NCBI GenBank assembly: GCA_945866215.1
Contig: CAMBGQ010000004.1
Coordinates: forward strand, 1 to 64,000
Direction of reading: 5' to 3'
Length of the DNA stretch: 64,000 nucleotides
Source: Opitutus sp. GAS368
Lineage (GTDB): Bacteria > Verrucomicrobiota > Verrucomicrobiia > Opitutales > UBA953
A program made the translations under genes and the position numbers. Positions within the stretch are counted from its first letter, which is position 1; each line of letters starts with the position of its first letter. A model generated the notes under the pieces. The model saw only the letters and a program-made list of their open reading frames with translations, made no database searches and was not told the DNA's origin. Positions 18,032 to 26,930 of this stretch are shown here, in pieces.

Positions 18032-18508
18032 TCAGACCTTGCCGCCGAAACTCTGGTGATCGTCGAGGTCGAGTACGTCGAACCAGGTGACGATGTCTTC
18101 GCGCTTGGCCCCTGCAGGGGTGGCGGACTGGTATTCGGTCAGTTTAGCCCGCCCAGCCGGTGCGCTGGGGGCTCTTTGCTCGTGAAACGCGCTGAAGGCC
18201 GCGATTTCATGACCCGTTCGGGGTTTCTTGGCGTTAGCCATCAACCAAACCAAGATTTCTCCGTCACCTAAGCCATTATCAATCTGCGACTTAAGTGAAT
18301 CTGCCTCGATACCTAAGAAATCGAGGACATTACGATCCAGAGAGCAGGCATAGTTATAGTCTCCATTTTTACCTGCCTGGGAGGCGCGTGCTTTGTCGAT
18401 CATCCGGGGGAGGATGACTAAGCCGCCGAGTCGGACACGAGGGCTCCGGGGCGGGTGTTGGGTAAGGTCGTAGAGGTCTTGCGGCATAAACAGGGCATTT
18501 CTACCCAC
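18032..18508 (-). CDS. DUF5069-like conserved protein
   Basis: DLTQHPPRSPRVRLGGLVILPRMIDKARA...YNYACSLDR...FLGI pattern; start may be the internal MPQDLYDL. Confidence 0.7.
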   Translation of the reverse strand: MGRNALFMPQDLYDLTQHPPRSPRVRLGGLVILPRMIDKARASQAGKNGDYNYACSLDRNVLDFLGIEADSLKSQIDNGLGDGEILVWLMANAKKPRTGHEIAAFSAFHEQRAPSAPAGRAKLTEYQSATPAGAKREDIVTWFDVLDLDDHQSFGGKV

Positions 18509-18555
18509 CCTACTCTCTTTCGCAAGTAAACAGGACGAGATGTGGGTTTGCCAAA

Positions 18556-19410
18556 ATGTCTCACTCGCCTTTATCTACCCAGATGACCCCTTTGGCCGCC
18601 AAACTCGCCGAGCATCCCCTCTCCTGGGAATGCCTGCTGGGTTGTGCCGTGGTATTCTTGGTCGCTGCTGTGCTCGACGGGCTGGCCTCGAAAGACGCCA
18701 CCGGCCGTTTACCCTCGATGGGGCTTTGGTTGCTCCGGGGCGCCTGGGTATTGCTTACGACCATGCTGGCCTACCAAGGCTTGCGCTCAAACTCGCTCCC
18801 CATCGCCAGCCCGGCGGAGTTACTCCTCTCGATTGCCTGGGGTCTCTCAGGCGTGGCCCTTTTCTTAGATCTCACCTTCAACCATCGTCTGCCGACGTGG
18901 GCGATTGCCGGGAGTACGGCGCTCTGCCTTACGCTGGCGGCGTTTCTTGGTGTCGTCGAACATCCCTTGGACACAACCGGCAAGCCGCTCATCGTGATCC
19001 ACGTGGGCGCCGCGGTGCTCGCCTACTGCGTGCTGGGCGCGCAAGCGCTCAACTCGGGGGCTTACCTCTTGCAGGACCGGGCGCTGGCCCGACATCACTT
19101 CGGCGGGGTCTACGCGTTGCTCCCGGCGCTCGTCCCCCTGGATCGCATCGGTAGCCAGCTCATGGGCGCGGCTGTCTGGCTACTCGGATTATCCTTGGTG
19201 ATCGGCACCACCGATTGGGCGCAGCGCGACCCCGGGCTGGTCGCCGCCCCGAAGCTAATCGCCGCGCTTGTCACCTGGCTCGCGTGTTTCTGGATCGTCG
19301 TGCAGCGCCGGCGTCAACGTCTCCAGGGTGCCTCTTTCGCGCGCGCCTCGCTGGTTGCGGCTTTGCCCGCGCTGGTCGCCCTCTATCTTTCGCTACCCGC
19401 TGCCCGATGA
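18556..19410 (+). CDS. CcsA/HemX-like cytochrome c assembly family membrane protein
   Basis: Multi-pass membrane protein with IHVGAAVLAYCVLGAQALNSGAYLLQDRAL; overlaps hemA (ATGA). Confidence 0.7.
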   Translation: MSHSPLSTQMTPLAAKLAEHPLSWECLLGCAVVFLVAAVLDGLASKDATGRLPSMGLWLLRGAWVLLTTMLAYQGLRSNSLPIASPAELLLSIAWGLSGVALFLDLTFNHRLPTWAIAGSTALCLTLAAFLGVVEHPLDTTGKPLIVIHVGAAVLAYCVLGAQALNSGAYLLQDRALARHHFGGVYALLPALVPLDRIGSQLMGAAVWLLGLSLVIGTTDWAQRDPGLVAAPKLIAALVTWLACFWIVVQRRRQRLQGASFARASLVAALPALVALYLSLPAAR

Positions 19411-20447
19411 GCGATCGCCTTCGTAATCTTGTGGCGCTCAGCGCCACGCACCGCACCGCAGGCCTCGACGAGCGTGCGGCGTTCACCGTCCCGGACGGCG
19501 GCGCCGAAGTCTTCTATGCGGCCGCGCGCGCGGCGGGTCTGGCCGAAGCCGTCCTGCTTGCGACGTGCAATCGTCTCGAGGCCTATGCCGTGGGCGATGA
19601 GGCCGCGGCGCTTCATGTGCGCAACGCCTTGCTCAAGGCGACGGGGGCCGCCCCAGCTGCCCTCGATCAGCATCTACGGCCGGTCCCCGGGCTCCTGGCG
19701 GTCCAGCATCTCTTCGCCGTCGTCTCCGGCCTCGAGTCACAGATGGTCGGCGAGGTCGAGATTACCGGACAGGTGAAGGATGCTTACGCCGATGCGCTCG
19801 CGCGCGGCATGACCGGCCCCGTCTTGAATCGTGTCTTCCAGCGTGCCTTCCAGGCCGGTGCCTGGGCGCGCACGAACACCGGCATCTCCCAGGGTCAGGT
19901 GAGCCTCGGCAATGTTGCCGTGGAACTCGCGCTGCGCGTGTTCGGCTCGCTAGCCGAGACGCGCGTGCTGGTGCTCGGCACCGGGGACGTCGGTCGCCAA
20001 GTCGTCCAAGCCCTGGTTTCGCGTGGCGCCGTGCAGGTCTCCGTCGCGTCCCGGACGTTCGAGCATGCGCGGGCCTTGGCCGAAGAGTTCGCCGGCTCCT
20101 CCCTGACGCTGGCGGACGCGCTCCGCCAAGCCCATTCGCACGACGTCATCGTCGGGTGCGCCACGGTCGAGCGCGCCTTGCTGGACGCCGTCACCCTTCG
20201 CGAGATTGCCGACCGGCGCGCCGGTCGGCCCCTCCTGCTCGTCGACCTCGGCGTACCGCGTAACTTCGCGGCGGGAGTGCAAGGGCTCGAGGGTACCTAC
20301 CTTTGCGACCTCGACGACCTAGCGCGGATCTCGAACGCCAACCTTAAGGCACGTCTGGCCGAAGTCGATCGCGCGCGCATCGCCTTGGCCGAAAAGGCGG
20401 CCCGCGCCTGGGGCGCGGCTAATCACCAGAGCTCCTCGGAAGCCTGA
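19407..20447 (+). CDS. hemA: Glutamyl-tRNA reductase (short form, 346 aa)
   Basis: ALSATHRTAGLDERAAF, LATCNRLEAYAVG, AVVSGLESQMVGEVEITGQVKDAY, RVFQRAFQAG, VLGTGDVGRQV, LLVDLGVPRNF. Confidence 0.9.
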   Translation: MSDRLRNLVALSATHRTAGLDERAAFTVPDGGAEVFYAAARAAGLAEAVLLATCNRLEAYAVGDEAAALHVRNALLKATGAAPAALDQHLRPVPGLLAVQHLFAVVSGLESQMVGEVEITGQVKDAYADALARGMTGPVLNRVFQRAFQAGAWARTNTGISQGQVSLGNVAVELALRVFGSLAETRVLVLGTGDVGRQVVQALVSRGAVQVSVASRTFEHARALAEEFAGSSLTLADALRQAHSHDVIVGCATVERALLDAVTLREIADRRAGRPLLLVDLGVPRNFAAGVQGLEGTYLCDLDDLARISNANLKARLAEVDRARIALAEKAARAWGAANHQSSSEA

Positions 20448-20450
20448 GAC

Positions 20451-21827
20451 ATGAAACCCACCGTACTCATCGTCGACGACGAGAAGAACATCCGCGAAGG
20501 CCTGCGGGCGGCGCTGGAAGATCGCTATGAGACTTTTGTTGCCAAGGACGCCGCGGAGGCGGCGCGCCTCATGCAGGATGTGCCCCCGGACGCCGTGCTG
20601 ACGGATCTCCGCATGGCTGGCGAAGACGGCATGGCGGTCATCGACCGGGCGCTCAAGCTGCCGAACCAGCCGGTCTGCATCATGATGACGGCCTACGGAG
20701 ACGTCGATACCGCCGTCAAGGCGATGAGCCTCGGCGCCTATTGGTTTTTCCAGAAGCCAGTCGATCTCCGCCAGGTGGAGCTGGTCCTGGAGCGCGGCCT
20801 CAAGGCGCGGGTCGCTGAAAAGGAGGTCGTCACGCTCAAGACGCGCCTCGATCGCAAGTTCGCGCTCGGCGAGGTGATCGGCTCTTCCGCCGCACTGCAG
20901 CGATCCGTCGAGCAGGTGCGTTCCGTGGCGCCTTCCAACGCGACCATCCTGCTTCTCGGAGAGACGGGTACGGGCAAGGAACTTTTCGCCCAGATGGTCC
21001 ATCAGGCGAGCCAGCGCTCCAAGGGCCCGTTCATGGCGGTGCACTGTGCCGCCATCCCCGCTAATCTCCTTGAGTCCGAATTATTTGGTCACGAGAAGGG
21101 CGCTTTCACCGGCGCGAACGAACGACGAGTCGGGCGCTTCGAATCCGCGGACGGGGGCACGCTGTTCCTCGACGAAATCGGGGAGATCGACGCCACCACC
21201 CAGGTGAAGCTGCTCCGCTTCCTCGAGACCCGTTCCGTTGAGCGGCTCGGCTCCCACCGGCCGATCCCGCTCGACCTCCGGCTGGTCTGCGCGACGAACC
21301 GCGACCTTCCGCAGATGGTCAAGGACGGCAAGTTCCGCGAAGATCTTTTTTATCGCCTCTCGGTTGTGCCGCTTTGCCTGCCGCCTCTGCGTGAGCGGAC
21401 CGATGACATCCCGCTGCTGCTCGCCCATTACTTCGAACGATTCGCGAAGGAGAACGGTTCCGCCGCCCCGAAGCTCACGCCAGAGGCGCTCGCGCACCTC
21501 GTGCGTTATTCCTGGCCGGGCAATATCCGCGAACTTCGGAACACCTGCGAGAATCTGGCGGTACTGCGCGCGGGGAGGACGGTTGGTCAGGCGGACCTCG
21601 ATCCACGCTTCACCGCGACGGCGACGGCGACCGTCCTGGCGCCTGCCGCTGGTGCAGCGGGCAACCTTGACCGGACGCAGAACGAGAAGCAGCTGCTCAA
21701 ACAGGCTTTGACCGCTGCGGCCGGCAATCGCACCCGCGCCGCGGAACTGATGGGTATCTCCCGCCGGACGCTGCATCGTAAACTCCTGCAATGGCCCGAG
21801 CTCGACCCAGGCCCCGAGCCGGCGTGA
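20451..21827 (+). CDS. NtrC-family sigma-54-dependent response regulator
   Basis: Receiver VLIVDDEKNIREGL, AAA+ Walker A GETGTGKELFA, sigma-54 loop GAFTGA, Walker B GGTLFLDEIGE, C-terminal Fis-type HTH AAGNRTRAAELMGISRRTLHRKL. Confidence 0.95.
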   Translation: MKPTVLIVDDEKNIREGLRAALEDRYETFVAKDAAEAARLMQDVPPDAVLTDLRMAGEDGMAVIDRALKLPNQPVCIMMTAYGDVDTAVKAMSLGAYWFFQKPVDLRQVELVLERGLKARVAEKEVVTLKTRLDRKFALGEVIGSSAALQRSVEQVRSVAPSNATILLLGETGTGKELFAQMVHQASQRSKGPFMAVHCAAIPANLLESELFGHEKGAFTGANERRVGRFESADGGTLFLDEIGEIDATTQVKLLRFLETRSVERLGSHRPIPLDLRLVCATNRDLPQMVKDGKFREDLFYRLSVVPLCLPPLRERTDDIPLLLAHYFERFAKENGSAAPKLTPEALAHLVRYSWPGNIRELRNTCENLAVLRAGRTVGQADLDPRFTATATATVLAPAAGAAGNLDRTQNEKQLLKQALTAAAGNRTRAAELMGISRRTLHRKLLQWPELDPGPEPA

Positions 21828-22669
21828 AGGCCTTTGCGCTCTTGTTTTGCGCCGCCGCGTTGGGCGCCGCCGACTTCGTCGGGACCGACCTGTTTGTCGG
21901 ATCCATCGCGAGTGGCTTAGAAAAAACGGGCGGTGCCCGAGCCGTCGATTTCAGCGGCACGCTGCCGGGTCGCGCCGCTTTCACCGGAGGCGGCGCCGCC
22001 GCCGCCATCCTATTGATGCGTGATCGCGAAGTCGCGCCGCTGGCGACCGGGACCAGCGTCATCGAGTTTCGTCTCGCGAGCGCGGTTGTCGTGGTCGCCA
22101 CCCACGCCAGCAACCGGCTGGAACAGGTCACGCTGGAGAATTTGGCGAACGTCTTCGCGCGCGATCCGCGCGCGTCGGCCCGCAATTGGAACGACCTCGA
22201 TCCAGGCGCGCGCTCCGAACTCATCACCCCGGCGGTCTGCTCGCCGCCCGGCACGATGGTGCTGGAGATTTTCCAAGGCCTCGTGCTTGAGCGGCAGCCA
22301 TTCCGATCGGATGTCCGCCTACGCATTGAGCCAGAATTGGCGGCCGACCTGCTGGCTTCGAGGGCCGGCGCGGTGACATTGATTTCCCGGCCGCCCTCCG
22401 GGCGAGCCAAGGTGCTTCCGGTCGCCGACGGACGCCCGGGCCGGCCTGCCACCGCCTACGGTCCGGATGAGAACAACGTCCACAATGGCGATTATCCGCT
22501 TCAGCTTCCGTTGGTCCTGTTCGTGAGGCAGGATCGATTGCCTCAGCTTACCCCGGCCCTTCGTTGGCTCTTCTCGGATGAAGCCGCGAATCTCCTGGCG
22601 AAGCAGGGCCTCTACCCTGCTCCGCCGGGCGCGCGGCTTAGGTTTGTCCAAAGGCTTGACACTCGTTGA
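21824..22669 (+). CDS. PstS-like periplasmic substrate-binding protein
   Basis: Signal peptide VKAFALLFCAAALGA from GTG 21824; RLASAVVVVATHASNRLEQVTLENLANVFARD...NWNDL resembles the PBP-like phosphate-binding fold. Confidence 0.6.
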   Translation: MKAFALLFCAAALGAADFVGTDLFVGSIASGLEKTGGARAVDFSGTLPGRAAFTGGGAAAAILLMRDREVAPLATGTSVIEFRLASAVVVVATHASNRLEQVTLENLANVFARDPRASARNWNDLDPGARSELITPAVCSPPGTMVLEIFQGLVLERQPFRSDVRLRIEPELAADLLASRAGAVTLISRPPSGRAKVLPVADGRPGRPATAYGPDENNVHNGDYPLQLPLVLFVRQDRLPQLTPALRWLFSDEAANLLAKQGLYPAPPGARLRFVQRLDTR

Positions 22670-22695
22670 GGCGTTTGGTCTGCTTCCTATCCAGC

Positions 22696-22770
22696 GCGCG
22701 CGTAGCTCAATGGTAGAGTACCACCTTGCCAAGGTGGCTGTTGCTGGTTCAAGTCCAGTCGCGCGCTCCA
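22696..22770 (+). tRNA. tRNA-Gly (anticodon GCC), CCA encoded
   Basis: Cloverleaf: acceptor GCGCGCG/CGCGCGC, D-arm TAGCTCAATGGTAGAGTA, anticodon stem-loop CCACC-TTGCCAA-GGTGG, T-arm GCTGG-TTCAAGT-CCAGT, discriminator T then CCA. Confidence 0.97.
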
Positions 22771-22784
22771 CTTTAAAATGGAGC

Positions 22785-22813
22785 AAAAACCCGCCGGTAA
22801 TCGGCGGGTTTTT
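22785..22813 (+). terminator. Intrinsic terminator after tRNA-Gly, potentially bidirectional
   Basis: AAAAACCCGCCG-GTAAT-CGGCGGGTTTTT perfect stem with A/T tracts on both sides. Confidence 0.9.
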
Positions 22814-22824
22814 CATGCTCGGCC

Positions 22825-24066
22825 TTAAGGCGTCCCGGGCAGGATGACCTTGATTCTGAGACCCTTCGGGTGGACGAGCTCCGCGGTGACGGTTCCCCCA
22901 TGTAGTTCGACGACTTGGCGGACGATGCTCAGGCCAAGCCCGTTACCCCCTGCCCTTCGGGATTTGTCGGTCCGGTAGAAGCGATCGAACAATCTCGGCA
23001 GATCTGACGGGGACACCCCTGCCCCGTCATCCTCCACGCTCAACTCCACCCCGTTCGGGGTGTCGCTGGTCGAGAGGGTCATGCGGGTCAGGCCGGAGGC
23101 GTGGGATAAGCCGTTATCAATCAGGTTCTGGATTAACCGTCGGGCCTGGACGGGGTCGGCGGCGGCACGTGCGTCCGCGTCCAGTTGGAGCTCCAGTTTC
23201 ACGCCGGCGGCCTTACAGCGTGCGGTAAACTCTTCGGACACCTCGCGCATGGCGGTATGCAGGGCGCCCGCTTCCCGTTGGACATCACGGGAGGACTCGA
23301 GGCTGGCGAGGGCGAGTAGTCCTTCGACCAGCCCCTGAAGCCGCCCGACCGAGCCTACGATTTTCTGGGCGAAACGGGCCCGATCTTCGGCCGACATCGT
23401 CGCTTGGTCTTCGGCCAGTGTCTCCGCGTAGCCGCGGAGGATTGTCACCGGCGTGCGGAGGTCATGCGAGACGTTCGTCACGAAATCACGCTCAATGGCC
23501 TGGAGCCGTTTCAGCGCCGTCACGTCGACCAGCACAAAGATGGCGGCGCCGTCCCCAAATGCCTCCGGGTCGGTACGGGTACCTGCGGCTTGAATCCAGA
23601 TGTCGGCCTGCGGTGCGCGGTTCAGGAGAATCGTCGAGCGCGCGCCGCCTTCCTCGCGGGCGCGGCGGATGAGCTCGATGAAATCGGCGCTGCGAACCAG
23701 CGGGATGACCGAGTCGTCCCGGTAGTCTTCGGATAGCCCGAAAAGCGCGACCGCCGCCGGGTTTGCGAGTCGGAGTCGGTCCTGCGCGTCGACGACGAGC
23801 ACGGCGTCCGTGAGCGGCGCGAGCAGTGCCTCGATGCGGCGAGCTGACTTGGCGCGGAGCTCGCCTTCTCCGTCGGCGCGACGTTCGATGGCGTCGAAGA
23901 GTTCCTCCAGTTGTAGCTTATGCACCAACCAGCCTTGCGGACGCGGGGTGTCGCCTTTTGTAAGTAACGCTCGCCGGGCCCAGCGCACGTGCGTGGCGAC
24001 GGTCGAGTAGCCCCAGAGAGTGGCCGCGCCAAGCGCGAGCAGGAGCAGCCAAGGGAGCCAAGTCAT
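22825..24066 (-). CDS. phoR: PhoR-like sensor histidine kinase
   Basis: N-terminal TM, PAS-like region, FVTNVSHDLRTPVTILRGYAETL H-box, NGLGLSIVRQVVELHGGTV; downstream of phoB. Confidence 0.88.
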   Translation of the reverse strand: MTWLPWLLLLALGAATLWGYSTVATHVRWARRALLTKGDTPRPQGWLVHKLQLEELFDAIERRADGEGELRAKSARRIEALLAPLTDAVLVVDAQDRLRLANPAAVALFGLSEDYRDDSVIPLVRSADFIELIRRAREEGGARSTILLNRAPQADIWIQAAGTRTDPEAFGDGAAIFVLVDVTALKRLQAIERDFVTNVSHDLRTPVTILRGYAETLAEDQATMSAEDRARFAQKIVGSVGRLQGLVEGLLALASLESSRDVQREAGALHTAMREVSEEFTARCKAAGVKLELQLDADARAAADPVQARRLIQNLIDNGLSHASGLTRMTLSTSDTPNGVELSVEDDGAGVSPSDLPRLFDRFYRTDKSRRAGGNGLGLSIVRQVVELHGGTVTAELVHPKGLRIKVILPGTP

Positions 24067-24115
24067 TGTCAATGGATGCTGTCGGCAAGGCGCCGACGCG
24101 CGAGCGCAAAGCGGT

Positions 24116-24811
24116 TTAGCCGCTGACGCGATAGCCGACGCCACGGACCGTGTCGATCACGTCGCTGGCTGGACCGAGCTTCTCGCGCAGGCGGCGGACG
24201 TGGGTGTCGACGGTGCGGGTCTCAAGGTCTGGCGAATAATTCCAGACGTCGGCGAGGAGTTCCTCGCGCGATTGCACCCTGCCCTTCCGCTCGAGCAGCA
24301 GTCGGAGTAATTTGAATTCCGTGGCGGTCAGTTCGACGACCTTACCCGTCGCGGTGACTTCATGGCGTTCGATATCGAGCATGATTGCACCGGCGGCGAG
24401 GCGTGTCGACGGTTTGGCGGCCGCGGACTTCGCGCGACGGAGAAGCGCCTGCGCACGGAGCATCAGCTCCCGCGTGTCGAAGGGCTTGGTCACGTAATCG
24501 TCAGCGCCCGATTCGAGGCCCTTGACCTTGTCGGCGGTCTCGCCCTTGGCGGTGAGGAAGATCACCGGCGTGTCCTGCAGGAGCGCGTCAGCGCGGACCA
24601 TGCGGAGCAGTTGGACCCCGGTGAGCTCGGGCATCATCACGTCTAAGATGATTAGGTCGGGGCGGAAGTCGCGCGCTAGGCCGATGGCGCGGAGCGGATC
24701 GTTGAGCGTTCGAATGGCATAGCCCGCCTGCTTGAATTTATAATCCAGGAGCTCGGTGACGTCGGCCTCGTCGTCGACGATGAGGATACGTTTAAGATGT
24801 TCGGCGTCCAT
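24116..24811 (-). CDS. phoB: PhoB-like OmpR-family response regulator
   Basis: RILIVDDEADVTELLDYKF, LIILDVMMPELTG, TAKGETADKVKGLESGADDYVTKPFD; winged helix RTVDTHVRRLREKLG...VRGVGYRV. Confidence 0.92.
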   Translation of the reverse strand: MDAEHLKRILIVDDEADVTELLDYKFKQAGYAIRTLNDPLRAIGLARDFRPDLIILDVMMPELTGVQLLRMVRADALLQDTPVIFLTAKGETADKVKGLESGADDYVTKPFDTRELMLRAQALLRRAKSAAAKPSTRLAAGAIMLDIERHEVTATGKVVELTATEFKLLRLLLERKGRVQSREELLADVWNYSPDLETRTVDTHVRRLREKLGPASDVIDTVRGVGYRVSG

Positions 24812-24902
24812 GGGTGCGTCCTTACATAAGAGTAGCCCGCCCCGAAGTGCCAGAGCTAGGTGTCAATGATGGCGGACATGTTACACGCCATAATGTTATA
24901 CT

Positions 24903-24927
24903 TAAAGCATTTATCATCAATGCTTTA
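24903..24927. repeat. 9-7-9 inverted repeat in AT-rich intergenic region
   Basis: TAAAGCATT-TATCATC-AATGCTTTA, perfect 9 bp arms. Confidence 0.8.
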
Positions 24928-24981
24928 CAAACTAAAGAAACACAACCGTCACTCCGTGCGGCCACAATCTTTACACAGAGG

Positions 24982-24997
24982 TGTTCCACGTGGAACA
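24982..24997. promoter_or_regulatory. parS centromere-like site 1 (intergenic)
   Basis: TGTTCCACGTGGAACA perfect 16 bp palindrome (18 bp including flanking G/C); fits the chromosomal parS consensus TGTTNCACGTGNAACA. Confidence 0.9.
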
Positions 24998-25026
24998 CGC
25001 CCTTCCCTGCCCCTTGCCGTCCCTCT

Positions 25027-26907
25027 TTATTTAGATCTGAAAAGGACCATCAGTAGCGAGACATCAGCTGGGTTGACCCCGCTGATTCGGCTGGCTTGGC
25101 CCAGGGTCTTCGGCTGGATGGCATGAAGCTTCTGGCGGGCTTCGATGCGCAAGCCGTAGGACTGAAGGAAATCAAAGCCTTCAGGCACCCTGAAGGTATC
25201 CAGATCGTGTAGTTTGCGGGCGTTCCGGGTTTCGCGCTCTAAGTACCCACGGTATTTGACCCGATACATGACTTCGGCCTGAACTTCAGCGGCCTCAGCT
25301 AAGAATGTAGGTGGCAGGTCTTTGGGAGCTGAATCCCAGTGACGACGGATGACATCGCCGGCAATCCCGCCAGGGATGGCCAGTTTCTCAAGGTATTCGA
25401 TCCAGTGGGCGACTTTTTCGGCTTTGGACTGAATCCGGGACAGGCGGTCGGGCGGCACGAGGCTAAATTCCGCAATTTTGTCCTTTAAGCGAAGCTCAGC
25501 GCTGCCGTGATTGAATAAAAGGCGAAATTCCGCCCGACTGGTAAACATCCGGTATGGCTCTTGGGTTCCTTTGGTCACCAAATCATCGATCAAGACGCCA
25601 ATATAGGCCTCATCGCGGCCAATGACCATGGGCGTCTGGCCTTTGACCTTACAGGCGGCATTGACCCCAGCGACGAGGCCTTGGGCGGCGGCTTCCTCAT
25701 AACCAGAGGTGCCATTGATCTGGCCGGCAAAGAAAAGGCCTTCGACTTTTTTGGACTCCAGGGTGGGGTAGAGCTGGGTCGGGGGAGCGAAATCGTATTC
25801 CACGGCATAGGCCGGGCGCAGCATGACGGCTTTCTCTAGGCCCGGGACGGAGGCCAGCATCTGGAGCTGGACCGTAAAGGGCAGGGAGGTCGAAAGTCCG
25901 TTGATATACCATTCATCCGTATTTCGTCCCTCCGGCTCGAGGTAGAGCTTATGGCTATCCTTATCCGAGAACTTCACGAACTTATCCTCGATGGAGGGGC
26001 AGTAGCGCGGGCCGACCCCGGTGATCTCGCCACCAAAGAGAGGCGAGAGGTGGAGGTTCTCCTGGACAATCTTGCCGGTGGCACTGGTCGCCTCGGTCAT
26101 CCAGCAGGAGACCTGGTCGGTGCCGGGGGTCCATCCTGGCAGACGTTCGCCGGCTTGTTCCACGTGGAACAAATCGACCTGCCGGCGGGTGTCGTGGAAG
26201 GCAAAAAGGGTGGGGGAGGCGTCGCCCGGCTGCTCCTCGCATTTACTAAAATCGATGGACGAACCCAGGATGCGCGGAGGCGTACCTGTCTTGAGTCTTT
26301 GCAGTTCAATACCAGCCTCTAAAAAACTGGCTGACAACGACTTAGAACTAAAATCACCCAGCCGCCCGCCCTCGGTTTTATTCGCCCCGATGTGCATCAG
26401 GCCGCGTAAGAAAGTGCCGGTGGTGACGACTACGGTCTTAGCATGGAAATCGAGATCGAGGTTAGTCTGGACCCCGACCACGGCGCCGTTTTTGTAGATG
26501 AGCCCGGTGACTTGGGATTGGAAGATGGTGAGGCCCTCCTGCAGTTCGCAGAGGTGCTTCATCCGGAACTGGTAGGCTTTCTTATCACACTGGGCGCGGG
26601 GGGCCTGAACGGCGGGCCCCTTGGAAGAGTTGAGGAGGCGGAACTGGATGCCGGTGACATCGGCGGTGAGGCCCATCTCGCCCCCCAGGGCGTCGATCTC
26701 CCGAACGATATGCCCCTTGGCTTGGCCCCCGATGGCGGGGTTGCAGCTCATCTGGGCGATGGTGTCCACGTTGCCCGTCAGGAGCAGGACGTCGACCCCC
26801 ATGCGGGCAGCCGCCAGGGCGGCTTCCACGCCGGCATGCCCAGCCCCGCAGACGATGACGTCATAGGGGCGGTCGGGCCCGAGGCGGATTTGTTTGTGAG
26901 GTCGCAT
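25027..26907 (-). CDS. mnmG: tRNA uridine-5-carboxymethylaminomethyl(34) synthesis enzyme MnmG (GidA)
   Basis: [79 protein letters not shown]. Confidence 0.96.
   Translation of the reverse strand: MRPHKQIRLGPDRPYDVIVCGAGHAGVEAALAAARMGVDVLLLTGNVDTIAQMSCNPAIGGQAKGHIVREIDALGGEMGLTADVTGIQFRLLNSSKGPAVQAPRAQCDKKAYQFRMKHLCELQEGLTIFQSQVTGLIYKNGAVVGVQTNLDLDFHAKTVVVTTGTFLRGLMHIGANKTEGGRLGDFSSKSLSASFLEAGIELQRLKTGTPPRILGSSIDFSKCEEQPGDASPTLFAFHDTRRQVDLFHVEQAGERLPGWTPGTDQVSCWMTEATSATGKIVQENLHLSPLFGGEITGVGPRYCPSIEDKFVKFSDKDSHKLYLEPEGRNTDEWYINGLSTSLPFTVQLQMLASVPGLEKAVMLRPAYAVEYDFAPPTQLYPTLESKKVEGLFFAGQINGTSGYEEAAAQGLVAGVNAACKVKGQTPMVIGRDEAYIGVLIDDLVTKGTQEPYRMFTSRAEFRLLFNHGSAELRLKDKIAEFSLVPPDRLSRIQSKAEKVAHWIEYLEKLAIPGGIAGDVIRRHWDSAPKDLPPTFLAEAAEVQAEVMYRVKYRGYLERETRNARKLHDLDTFRVPEGFDFLQSYGLRIEARQKLHAIQPKTLGQASRISGVNPADVSLLMVLFRSK
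26156..26171. promoter_or_regulatory. parS centromere-like site 2 (inside mnmG)
   Basis: TGTTCCACGTGGAACA perfect palindrome, 18 bp with flanking T/A; encodes LFHVEQ on the minus strand. Confidence 0.9.
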
Positions 26908-26930
26908 AGGCGCTCCCTCACCGGAGGGAA

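Noticed and set aside
22150-22175. CGCGCGATCCGCGCGCG near-palindrome inside the PstS-like gene
   Set aside because: Not fully symmetric, low complexity, and explained by Arg/Ala codon usage.
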